The position numbers were made by a program, and so were the translations under genes. DNA of 64,000 nt, from positions 1 through 64,000 of the forward strand of contig JBGCFG010000046.1 in assembly GCA_045106815.1 (NCBI GenBank). The letters are read 5' to 3'. Source of the DNA: JAUIAI01 sp045106815. GTDB taxonomy: Bacteria; Pseudomonadota; Gammaproteobacteria; Burkholderiales; Burkholderiaceae_E. The notes below the pieces were generated by a model, which saw only the letters and a list, made by a program, of their open reading frames with translations, was not told the DNA's origin and made no database searches. This document shows, in pieces, positions 1 through 7,826 of the stretch. Within the stretch, counting starts at the first letter, position 1; each line of letters starts with the position of its first letter.

Positions 1-1
1 C

Positions 2-460
2 TGGCTCATTAACACCGGCTATCACGCGGGAGACTATGGCCTGCCACCGGAAGTCGCCGGCGAGATGGGTTATCACCGCGAGCTGGAGCAGGCGATTAAA
101 ACCATGCGCAAGATGAAAGACGCTGGTATTCGCGTGCTGCCCGGCGGCGACTATGGCTTTGCGTGGACACCGCACGGCACCAACGCCAAAGACCTTGAGT
201 ATTTTGTAGACCGCCTTGGGTTTACGCCGATGGAGGCGATCGTATCGGCCACGAGCCAGGGTGGCGAGATCATGGGCTCACCTGACGAACTGGGCAAGCT
301 AAACGCCGGCTACCTCGCCGATATGATTCTCGTGGATGGTGACCCGGCCACCGACGTTACGGTTTTGCAGCATAAAGAGCGAATTCTTGCCGTGATGAAA
401 GATGGCAGTTTCCATCGCCGTCCGCCTGCGCGCGGCGGCAGTATGCGGATCGCCGCGTGA
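2..460 (+). CDS. Amidohydrolase family protein, C-terminal part
   Basis: The reading frame is open from the left edge, so only about the last 152 residues are present and the start lies outside the window. It contains the VLPGGDYGFAW segment, whose Asp is expected to be the last metal ligand of a metal-dependent amidohydrolase, followed by the usual GYLADMILVDGDP and VMKDG closing strands. It is clearly paralogous to the complete amidohydrolase at 12106-13440, with roughly half the residues identical by eye over the shared part. It probably hydrolyses an amide or cyclic amide taken up by the importer encoded just downstream. The next gene starts 13 bp after its stop. The substrate cannot be told from sequence. 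Confidence 0.85.
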   Translation, partial: WLINTGYHAGDYGLPPEVAGEMGYHRELEQAIKTMRKMKDAGIRVLPGGDYGFAWTPHGTNAKDLEYFVDRLGFTPMEAIVSATSQGGEIMGSPDELGKLNAGYLADMILVDGDPATDVTVLQHKERILAVMKDGSFHRRPPARGGSMRIAA

Positions 461-473
461 GGACCCGGGCCGT

Positions 474-1469
474 ATGAACAAGCCGGTTCGTAACCTCATC
501 TGGCTGGTACTCGCCGCGATCCTTGCGTGGATGCTGTTTGCGCCCTGGCCTGACGCATTGGTTGACCTGATTGGCCGCAAGAAGCTGTTTGTGAATGCCT
601 TGTTTAACGGCATCACACTGGCAGGGCTTTACTTTCTGGTGGCGAGTGGATTCACACTGGTGTTCGGCCTCATGCGCAATGTCAACCTCGCGCATGGTTC
701 CCTATATTTGTTGGGTGCCTACCTCGGTTATGAAGTCGCCGAACTCACTGGCAATTGGTATGCCGGTGTTGTCGCGGGTGGCTTATCGATGGCAGTAGTA
801 GGGGTCATCCTGCAGGTGGTGGTGTTTCGCCGTATGGAAGGTGACGACCTGCGTCAGACGCTTGTCACCATTGGCATCTCGATCGTCCTGGCTGATCTGA
901 TGCTGGCGGTATGGACTGGCACCACTTACCAGTTCCAGCCACCTGAATGGCTTTTTGGCGCGACTCAGTTACCCATCGTCACCGGTTTCCGCTCAAGCGG
1001 CGATGCGGTCTTCATGAAGTACCCCACCTACCGAATTGCGGTTCTGGTCGCCGCGATCGTCATTGGCATTCTCCTGTGGCTGTTCCTGAACAAGAGCCGG
1101 GTGGGCATGATGATTCGCGCCGGGGTGGATGATCGCGAGATGCTGGCGGCCTCAGGGGTAAACGTGCAACTGGTCTTTGCCGCTGTGTTCGCAATCGGTG
1201 CCGGTTTAGCTGGTCTGGCGGGGGTGATTGGCGGCACGGCGTTATCAATCGCGCCAGGTGAAGACATTCGTTACTTGCTCGCATCACTGGTGGTGGTGAT
1301 CGTCGGCGGCATGGGTTCAGTCACAGGCGCGGCGATTGGTGCCTTACTCATTGGTGTAGCCGAGAACATCGGGCTGGCGTACTTTCCCACGTACGGGGTG
1401 GTGTTGACCTTCGTCATCATGGTCGTCACGCTCGCGATTAGGCCGCAAGGCATTATGGGGCGCGCCTGA
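474..1469 (+). CDS. livH: Branched-chain amino acid-type ABC transporter permease LivH
   Basis: A 331-residue inner-membrane permease, the first of two that form the channel of a HAAT (liv-type) importer. It has many hydrophobic helices and the family-typical early segment FNGITLAGLYFLVASGFTLVFGLMRNVNLAHG (read here as two shorter motifs: NGITLAGLYFLVASG and GLMRNVNLAHG). The ATG at 474 is chosen over an upstream in-frame ATG at 402. The latter would overlap the preceding gene, whereas 474 has a GAGGA box about ten bases upstream. Its stop overlaps the start of livM by one base (TGATG), implying translational coupling. Liv-type importers carry amino acids, amides, urea and aromatic acids, so the ligand here is open. 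Confidence 0.93.
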   Translation: MNKPVRNLIWLVLAAILAWMLFAPWPDALVDLIGRKKLFVNALFNGITLAGLYFLVASGFTLVFGLMRNVNLAHGSLYLLGAYLGYEVAELTGNWYAGVVAGGLSMAVVGVILQVVVFRRMEGDDLRQTLVTIGISIVLADLMLAVWTGTTYQFQPPEWLFGATQLPIVTGFRSSGDAVFMKYPTYRIAVLVAAIVIGILLWLFLNKSRVGMMIRAGVDDREMLAASGVNVQLVFAAVFAIGAGLAGLAGVIGGTALSIAPGEDIRYLLASLVVVIVGGMGSVTGAAIGALLIGVAENIGLAYFPTYGVVLTFVIMVVTLAIRPQGIMGRA

Positions 1470-2512
1470 TGAGTGCAGTACCTGATACTGCCAATAGCGC
1501 AACCGGGGTTGAGACGTCCCGGATTGCCGGTCTGCATCCTGGCCAGTGGTTAGTCATTGCGCTCCTGCTGATCTACCCTTGGATTGTGTCGCCGTTTTTT
1601 GCGTATCAAATCGGCGCTTATTCGCTCATCCTGGGCACGATTGCGTTGTCTCTCATGATGCTTGCAGGCTACGCGGGCATGGTGTCTCTTGCGCAATTAA
1701 GTGTTGCGGGACTAGCCGGCTACATGGTCGCGATCTTCAGCGCAAACGGCGCCAACATCGGCCCCGAGTGGCCGTGGTGGGTCGTCGTGCCACTAGCCAT
1801 CCTGATTGGGTCAACTGCCAGCGCATTAATTGGTGCCATTTCAGTGCGCACAGAGGGCATCTACACCATCATGATCACGCTCGCGATTGCGGTGGCCTTC
1901 TTTTACTTTGTGCGGCAGAACTACTCCGTGTTCAACGGGTTTACCGGGTTTAACGGGATTGCGCCGCCGGTTGTCTTTGGCATCAACTGGAAAGACCCAA
2001 CACCGTTTTACTACCTGGCGTTGTTCGTCGCCGCCGCATTCTATTCCATGGTGTTGTACGCGCGTCGCTCAACCTTTGGGCTCAGCCTGCAGTCCATTCG
2101 CGACAATGCGCGCCGCGCAAGCGCGCTGGGTTACAACGTCAATGCCCATCGGATTGCCGCGTACTGGTTCGCCGGCATCATCGCCGCCACCGCCGGCGTC
2201 TTGTCGGTCTGGTTTAACGGCCGAATCTCACCCGGCTCAGTCGGCGTTGATGTTGCGATTGATATTTTGGTAATTGCGGTCGTGGGCGGGCTGAGCCACC
2301 CGATCGGCCCATTCATTGGCGCAATTTTGTTTGTCTTACTTGAAAACTTCGCGATTGATCTGATTGACCGCGAGCGTTTCAACACCGTTATCGGCCTGGC
2401 ATTTTTGCTGATTGTTTTCTTTTCACCCGACGGCATTCTGGGCCTGTGGCAACGGCTCAAGCCAAAGCTCTTCCCCGGTCAATCCATCGACCAGACAGAA
2501 CCATCCAATTAA
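1469..2512 (+). CDS. livM: Branched-chain amino acid-type ABC transporter permease LivM
   Basis: A 347-residue partner permease of LivH. About ten hydrophobic segments are visible, with the family signature around AGYAGMVSLAQLSVAGLAGY near residues 65-85 and the conserved cytoplasmic loop SLQSIRDNARRASALG that contacts the ATPases. The start codon shares a base with the livH stop. The substrate-binding protein gene follows after 15 bp. The C-terminus ends in a short hydrophilic tail after GLWQRLKP, the usual end of LivM. Length and layout are normal for the family. Confidence 0.94.
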   Translation: MSAVPDTANSATGVETSRIAGLHPGQWLVIALLLIYPWIVSPFFAYQIGAYSLILGTIALSLMMLAGYAGMVSLAQLSVAGLAGYMVAIFSANGANIGPEWPWWVVVPLAILIGSTASALIGAISVRTEGIYTIMITLAIAVAFFYFVRQNYSVFNGFTGFNGIAPPVVFGINWKDPTPFYYLALFVAAAFYSMVLYARRSTFGLSLQSIRDNARRASALGYNVNAHRIAAYWFAGIIAATAGVLSVWFNGRISPGSVGVDVAIDILVIAVVGGLSHPIGPFIGAILFVLLENFAIDLIDRERFNTVIGLAFLLIVFFSPDGILGLWQRLKPKLFPGQSIDQTEPSN

Positions 2513-2527
2513 ACCAAGGAGACCACC

Positions 2528-3787
2528 ATGAAGTTACAGAAGCGAACTCTACTCAAAACAGCGGCGGCAGCCAGTATTGCCGCAGCGCTCTCCGTTCCCA
2601 GCGTCGCCAGTGCCGCAGACACCATCAAGGTCGGTGGGCTTGCGACACTCGAAGGCGCCTTTGCCGCGCTTGGCGAAGACGGGATGCGCGGTCTGAAGAT
2701 GGCACTCAAAGAGTTCAATTACGAGATCAATGGCAAGAAGATTGAGCTCATCACGGCGTCTTCAGATGCCTCACCCGACAGCGCCATCCGTGCGACTCGC
2801 AAGCTGGTCGAACAAGACGGCATCGACATTCTGGTTGGTCCGCTGTCAGGCTCGGAAGGCATTGCGGTTAAGGACTATTCCAAGTCCAAGCCTGAAGTGA
2901 CCTTCATCAATGGTAGTTCAGGCGCACAAGACACCACCCTGCGTGATCCGTCACCCAATTTCTTCCGCTACAACATGGAAGGCGCGCAATGGATGTCGGG
3001 CCTGGCCGAGTATGTATTCAAAGAGAAAAGCTATAAGCGCATTGCCGTACTGGCCGAAGACTATTCCTTCCCCTACACCCAGGTGATGGGTTTCATGCTG
3101 CCGTTCTGCGAGTTAGGCGGTAAGGTGACCGAGAAGTTCTGGGTCCCCATTGGCAACAAAGACTATTCATCCGTCATTGCAGGCCTGCCTGATGACATTG
3201 ACGCGATCTATGTCGCGCTCGGCGGTGCAGACTCAGTTAACTTCCTGACTCAGTACGAGCAGGCCGGCGGTGAGGCACCGCTGATCGGCGGCACCATTAC
3301 CGTTGACCAGTCTGTTCTCGGCTCCAAGGGTCGTACCCGTGACTTTGTGATCGGCACACCAGCCGGTAGCCCGATTGCCGACACCTGGGACGACCCACGC
3401 TGGCAAGCTTTTGTTAAAGCCTACCAGGCTGAATACCCCGATGGCTTCCCCTCACCGTCCATCTTCGCTCACGCTTATTACGTGAATGCCAAGGCTGCCA
3501 TGCTGGGCCTGCAAGCTGTTAAGGGTGACTTGTCAGACGGTCATAAAGCCTACCGCGCCGCGCTGGCATCGCTTGAGTTTGAGACGCCTACCGGCATGGT
3601 CAAGCTCGACAAGAACCGTCAGGCGATTGGCGACAACTTCATCACGGAAGTGGTTGAAGGCCCGGATGGCAAGCTCGTGAACAAGGTTGTCAAGATCGTG
3701 AAGAACGTCAACCAGACCCTCGGTATGGATGAGAAAGAGTTTCTTGCCCTTGGCCCGGTGAGCCGCGACAACCCAGAGTGCAAGTAA
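2528..3787 (+). CDS. Periplasmic substrate-binding protein of the liv-type importer
   Basis: A 419-residue type I periplasmic binding protein (Peripla_BP_6/Leu-binding family). A strong AAGGAG ribosome site precedes the ATG by about seven bases. The N-terminus has lysine/arginine residues, a hydrophobic Ala-rich core and a cleavage-like VASAAD at residues 27-32, a Sec signal peptide. The mature part starts IKVGGLATLEGAFAALGEDG, as in amide- and amino-acid-binding members, with ILVGPLSGSEG as the ligand-pocket strand. It captures the ligand for LivHM. Its place inside the amidohydrolase operon suggests the ligand is also the substrate of one of the neighbouring enzymes, but that is inference. 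Confidence 0.93.
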   Translation: MKLQKRTLLKTAAAASIAAALSVPSVASAADTIKVGGLATLEGAFAALGEDGMRGLKMALKEFNYEINGKKIELITASSDASPDSAIRATRKLVEQDGIDILVGPLSGSEGIAVKDYSKSKPEVTFINGSSGAQDTTLRDPSPNFFRYNMEGAQWMSGLAEYVFKEKSYKRIAVLAEDYSFPYTQVMGFMLPFCELGGKVTEKFWVPIGNKDYSSVIAGLPDDIDAIYVALGGADSVNFLTQYEQAGGEAPLIGGTITVDQSVLGSKGRTRDFVIGTPAGSPIADTWDDPRWQAFVKAYQAEYPDGFPSPSIFAHAYYVNAKAAMLGLQAVKGDLSDGHKAYRAALASLEFETPTGMVKLDKNRQAIGDNFITEVVEGPDGKLVNKVVKIVKNVNQTLGMDEKEFLALGPVSRDNPECK

Positions 3788-3861
3788 GTTGAACCGGTCT
3801 TTCTCGCGTCCGGCTGTGGTGCTTGTGGTTCAGGCACCTGCTTTTAACGGCGGTGAGCCTC

Positions 3862-4644
3862 ATGGCTGAAACCGTTTCAAGCAGGCTTGCCAGTGCCGGC
3901 ACCTATGCGCTGCAACTCGATGGCGTGAGCCGCCACTTTGGGGCGCTCGTGGCGCTCGATAATGTCAGCCTGTCGGTTCGGGCTGGCGAGCGCCGCGCGG
4001 TGCTCGGCTCAAACGGCGCGGGAAAGACCACCTTGTTTAATGCCATCACCGGAGACTTTCCGCCTACTGCGGGCAACATCCGGTTTTTTGGCGAAGATGT
4101 GACTGAGTATCCGCCGTATGAGCGCATCAGGCGCGGCTTACGACGAACCTATCAAATCTCATTGCTGTTTCATGGGCTGAGCGTGCTGGACAATGTGTTT
4201 CTGGCCTGCCGCGGCGTAACCCGAGGCCGGTATTCGCTCCTGCGCCCACGCCGAGAAGACACCACGCTGCGCGCTGCGCGCGAAATAGTTGAACTCGTGC
4301 ACCTCGACACTGTTGGCGACACACCAGTTGCCCAACTGAGCCACGGCCAGCAGAGGCAGCTTGAGATTGGCATGGCGCTGGCCGGTGCGCCGCGCTTTAT
4401 TCTGTTTGACGAGCCAGCCGCCGGTTTATCACCAACCGAACGTGGCGAACTCATCGAAATTCTCACCGCTCTGCCCGAACATATTGGCTACATCATCATT
4501 GAGCACGATCTGGATGTCGCCCTGCGCGTCGTTGAGTACGTCACGATGATGCACAACGGCAGCATCTTTAAAGAAGGCACGCCCGACGAGATCGAAAACG
4601 ATCCCCAGGTGCAGGAAATTTATCTCGGTGGCGCGCATGGCTGA
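3862..4644 (+). CDS. livG: ABC transporter ATP-binding protein LivG
   Basis: A 260-residue ATPase of the importer. Walker A GSNGAGKTT, signature LSHGQQRQLEIG and Walker B FILFDEPAAGLS are all present, and the C-terminal GTPDEIENDPQVQEIYLG is typical of LivG. The ATG at 3862 is preferred over an in-frame TTG at 3823 because the latter adds 13 hydrophobic residues not seen in LivG proteins. The 74-bp gap after the binding-protein gene is the largest in this transporter block. The 3' end overlaps the start region of the next gene, so the two ATPases are probably translated together. Confidence 0.94.
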   Translation: MAETVSSRLASAGTYALQLDGVSRHFGALVALDNVSLSVRAGERRAVLGSNGAGKTTLFNAITGDFPPTAGNIRFFGEDVTEYPPYERIRRGLRRTYQISLLFHGLSVLDNVFLACRGVTRGRYSLLRPRREDTTLRAAREIVELVHLDTVGDTPVAQLSHGQQRQLEIGMALAGAPRFILFDEPAAGLSPTERGELIEILTALPEHIGYIIIEHDLDVALRVVEYVTMMHNGSIFKEGTPDEIENDPQVQEIYLGGAHG

Positions 4645-6955
4645 CGACTACGGCCGTGAGGACGACTCACACGGGCGCAACCAGGCTCGTGAGCGCGCAA
4701 TGCTCAGTATTCGCGACCTGCATGTCTACTACGGTGAGTCGCATGCGATTCAGGGCATTGAGCTGAATCTGCCCCACGGCATCTTGTCGGTGGTGGGTCG
4801 TAACGGCATGGGCAAGACAACCCTGTGCAACACCATCATGGGGCTCACGCAGGCCCGCAGTGGCTCCATTCGATTCAACAATCGCGAGATCCGTGGTCGC
4901 GCGCCTAATGTCATTGCAAACCTGGGCATTGGTTATGTGCCACAGGGGCGGCGCATTTGGCCAAGCCTGACCGTCGACGAGCATCTTCGCCTCGCGATGC
5001 GCGGCGGCGAAGAAGGCGCCTGGAGCGTTGATCGCATCTACAACACCTTCCCAAGACTTGCTGAGCGCCGCAGTAATGGCGGCTCGCAATTGTCAGGAGG
5101 TGAGCAGCAGATGCTGGCCATCTCGCGCGCACTGCTCGGGAATCCTCACCTGCTGATTATGGATGAACCCACCGAGGGTTTGGCACCGGTGATCGTACAG
5201 CAGGTAGAACGCATGCTGCGCGAAATTGCTGCAGACGGCGATTTTGCCGTGCTGCTGGTTGAGCAAAACATTGGCGTCGCCACCGAGGTAGCCGAGCAGG
5301 TTGCGATTATGGTGAACGGTCGCATCAATCGCTTGATGCAGGCGAGCGAACTCGCTGCCGACCGCGAACTGCAACAACGCTTACTCGGCGTTGGCCGACA
5401 TAGTGATGATGCGGCCGACACTGAACAAGCCGTTGATAATCAGCCAGGCTCTGAGAAGCAGCGGGAGCCTGCGGGCGCGCAAGTACAGCGAGTGTTTGTC
5501 GCCGCGCCGTCGGCCGGCACGCGCACCACAACCGACCACACGCGTGGCATGGGCGCGCCGAATCGATGGGGCACGGATTTCCCATCGATTGGTAAGACTG
5601 GTTCACAGCAATTTAGCGGCAGCACCGGGGCCGGTGCGTTAAGTCCGGCAAGCGCATCGACTGGCAACAGTTCATCACGCTCGGCGCTTCGTATGGCCCC
5701 TAGCGTGGCTGATCAATTTGGCAAAACGGCGCTCGTAGCCGGCACCTTCGACACCAAGTCGAAGGAGTTAATGTTTCTGCGCGACCAGTTGCGTCAACAG
5801 GGCATCACCACCCGCACGATTGATCTGTCCACCAGCAAAAGCGCAACGAGAGCAGACGTCACACCGGCAGAGATTGCGAGCTGCCATCCACGCGGCAGCA
5901 CGGCGGTGTTCACCAACGACCGAGGTAGCGCCGTCAGTGCGATGGCCGAGGCGTTTGAAATCTGGATTACGCGCCAGCGCGACATTGGCGGCATCATTTC
6001 TGCCGGCGGCTCAGGCGGTACCTCTCTTGTGGCGCCCGCGATGCGCGCCCTGCCCGTTGGCGTGCCGAAACTCATCATCTCAACGGTTGCCTCAAGTGAT
6101 GTGTCTCCCTATGTCGGTCCGGTCGATATCACGATGATGTATTCGGTCACTGATGTGCAGGGCATTAACTCGGTGAGCGAACCCATTTTGCGCAATGGCG
6201 CCAGTGCGATGGCCGGCATGATCAACGCCCTGCCATCCCAGGCTCAACGTCAGGCTAGTAAGGCCGCCGCAAAGCCCGCGATCGGCATCACAATGTTTGG
6301 TGTTACAACGCCTTGCGTGCAGGCGATTACGAAGCGGCTCGATACTGAACTCGATTGCCTCGTTTTCCATGCGACCGGCACCGGTGGTCGTGCGATGGAA
6401 AAACTGGTTGACTCGGGCGCCTTCGCTGCGGTGATGGATATGACAACCACCGAACTGGCCGACATGCATGTAGGCGGCGTGTTCCCGGCAACCGATGATC
6501 GGCTGGGTGCAGTGATTCGCACCCGCGTGCCTTATGTCGGGTCGGTTGGGGCCATGGATATGGTGAATTTCGGCGCGATGAATACCGTGCCAGAAAAATT
6601 CCGTAGCCGTAACCTCGTGGTTCATAACGCCAATGTGACGCTAATGCGTACTACGGTTGAAGAAAACCGCTGGCTGGGCGAGTGGCTTGCCTCGCGACTG
6701 AATCAGATGCAGGGGCCGGTGCGCTTCTTGTTGCCCGAGGGTGGCGTATCGATGCTGGATGCGCCGGGCCAGCCGTTTCATGACCCGGCCGCGAATGCTG
6801 CGTTGTTTGAAGCCATTGAATCGAACTTTCAGGCGGTCGGTAACAAACGCCTGATTCGGGTACCGGCGAACATCAACGACGACGCATTTGTCACCCAGGC
6901 CGTTAACAGCCTGTATGAAATTCAACAATCTCTATCGAAAAAAAGGAGCGCCTGA
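4637..6955 (+). CDS. LivF ATPase fused to a Tm-1-like (UPF0261) domain
   Basis: One uninterrupted frame of about 772 residues. From the ATG at 4637 (a GTG at 4628 and an ATG at 4700 are alternatives; residue numbers here count from the GTG), residues 25-255 are a normal LivF: Walker A GRNGMGKTT at 57-65, LSGGEQQ at 155-161, Walker B LLIMDEP at 175-181. Residues 256-363 form a Gly/Ser/Thr-rich linker without hydrophobic core. Residues 364-775 match the Tm-1-like ATP-binding family, beginning KTALVAGTFDTKSKE and ending RVPANINDDAFV. In tomato Tm-1 this domain is followed by a PEP-hydrolase-like TIM barrel, which here is the next gene with no gap. The protein is likely cytoplasmic and bound to the importer. 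What the Tm-1 part does is unknown. Confidence 0.9.
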   Translation: MADDYGREDDSHGRNQARERAMLSIRDLHVYYGESHAIQGIELNLPHGILSVVGRNGMGKTTLCNTIMGLTQARSGSIRFNNREIRGRAPNVIANLGIGYVPQGRRIWPSLTVDEHLRLAMRGGEEGAWSVDRIYNTFPRLAERRSNGGSQLSGGEQQMLAISRALLGNPHLLIMDEPTEGLAPVIVQQVERMLREIAADGDFAVLLVEQNIGVATEVAEQVAIMVNGRINRLMQASELAADRELQQRLLGVGRHSDDAADTEQAVDNQPGSEKQREPAGAQVQRVFVAAPSAGTRTTTDHTRGMGAPNRWGTDFPSIGKTGSQQFSGSTGAGALSPASASTGNSSSRSALRMAPSVADQFGKTALVAGTFDTKSKELMFLRDQLRQQGITTRTIDLSTSKSATRADVTPAEIASCHPRGSTAVFTNDRGSAVSAMAEAFEIWITRQRDIGGIISAGGSGGTSLVAPAMRALPVGVPKLIISTVASSDVSPYVGPVDITMMYSVTDVQGINSVSEPILRNGASAMAGMINALPSQAQRQASKAAAKPAIGITMFGVTTPCVQAITKRLDTELDCLVFHATGTGGRAMEKLVDSGAFAAVMDMTTTELADMHVGGVFPATDDRLGAVIRTRVPYVGSVGAMDMVNFGAMNTVPEKFRSRNLVVHNANVTLMRTTVEENRWLGEWLASRLNQMQGPVRFLLPEGGVSMLDAPGQPFHDPAANAALFEAIESNFQAVGNKRLIRVPANINDDAFVTQAVNSLYEIQQSLSKKRSA

Positions 6956-7786
6956 ATGGCTCGCTTTGAACGGAGCACTTTGCTCGCCAAGTTTCAACAC
7001 ATGATCGAAAACCGTCAGCCGATTATTGGCGGTGGCGCGGGCACCGGGCTTTCAGCTAAGTGCGAAGAAAACGGTGGCATTGACCTGATTGTGATTTACA
7101 ACTCCGGGCGCTACCGGATGGCCGGGCGCGGCTCTTTATCAGGGCTCATGGCTTACGGCAATGCCAATGAGATCGTGATGGAGATGGCCCATGAAGTCTT
7201 GACCATCACCAAAGACACGCCGGTGCTAGCCGGCGTGAACGGCACCGACCCCTTCTGCATCTTTGACAAATATCTGGACGATGTGAAAGCGATTGGCTTT
7301 TCCGGCATTCAGAACTTCCCAACCGTGGGCCTGATTGACGGCAACTTCCGCGCCAACCTGGAAGAAACCGGTATGTCTTATGGGCAGGAGGTGGATGTGA
7401 TTGCGCTTGCCCACCAGAAAGACATGCTCACAACGCCTTATGTTTTCAATGAAGACAACGCCGAGGCGATGGCGAAGGCCGGTGCAGACATCATCGTCTG
7501 TCACATGGGGCTCACCACCGGCGGCTCGATTGGTGCAGACACTGCGCTCAAGCTTGAAGACTGCCCCGCACTGATCAATAGCTGGTCTGCGGCTGCGCTC
7601 AAGGTGAACCCGAAGGCGATCATCCTTGCGCATGGCGGTCCTATTGCACAGCCAGAAGATGCCGAATACATCTTGAAGAACACCGAACACTGTCATGGCT
7701 TCTATGGCGCGTCCTCCATGGAGCGACTGCCCACCGAAACAGCCCTGACCGAACAAACCCGCCGATTCAAACAAATCGCTTTTTAA
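6956..7786 (+). CDS. Phosphoenolpyruvate hydrolase-like TIM-barrel protein (Tm-1 C-terminal family)
   Basis: A 276-residue protein starting directly after the stop of the fusion gene, with an AAGGAG ribosome site inside that gene's last codons. It has the family's opening around RQPIIGGGAGTGLSAKCEENGG, then DLIVIYNSGRYRMAGRGSLSG, GVNGTDPF, FSGIQNFPTVGLIDG and VCHMGLTTGGSIGA. These are the segments of the PEP-hydrolase/IGPS-like barrel that is fused to UPF0261 in plant and fungal Tm-1 proteins. The two halves are therefore split here, with the first half joined to LivF instead. The reaction is not established for bacterial members. Operon position ties it to the imported compound. Confidence 0.88.
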   Translation: MARFERSTLLAKFQHMIENRQPIIGGGAGTGLSAKCEENGGIDLIVIYNSGRYRMAGRGSLSGLMAYGNANEIVMEMAHEVLTITKDTPVLAGVNGTDPFCIFDKYLDDVKAIGFSGIQNFPTVGLIDGNFRANLEETGMSYGQEVDVIALAHQKDMLTTPYVFNEDNAEAMAKAGADIIVCHMGLTTGGSIGADTALKLEDCPALINSWSAAALKVNPKAIILAHGGPIAQPEDAEYILKNTEHCHGFYGASSMERLPTETALTEQTRRFKQIAF

Positions 7787-7826
7787 ACATTCTGTTCTCA
7801 GTAACACCCACAAGGGAGACGTCATC

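Noticed and set aside
402..473. Longer N-terminus of LivH starting at an ATG at 402
   Set aside because: It would overlap 59 bases of the preceding amidohydrolase gene, encode an Arg/Ala-rich tail unlike LivH, and lacks a ribosome site; 474 has one.
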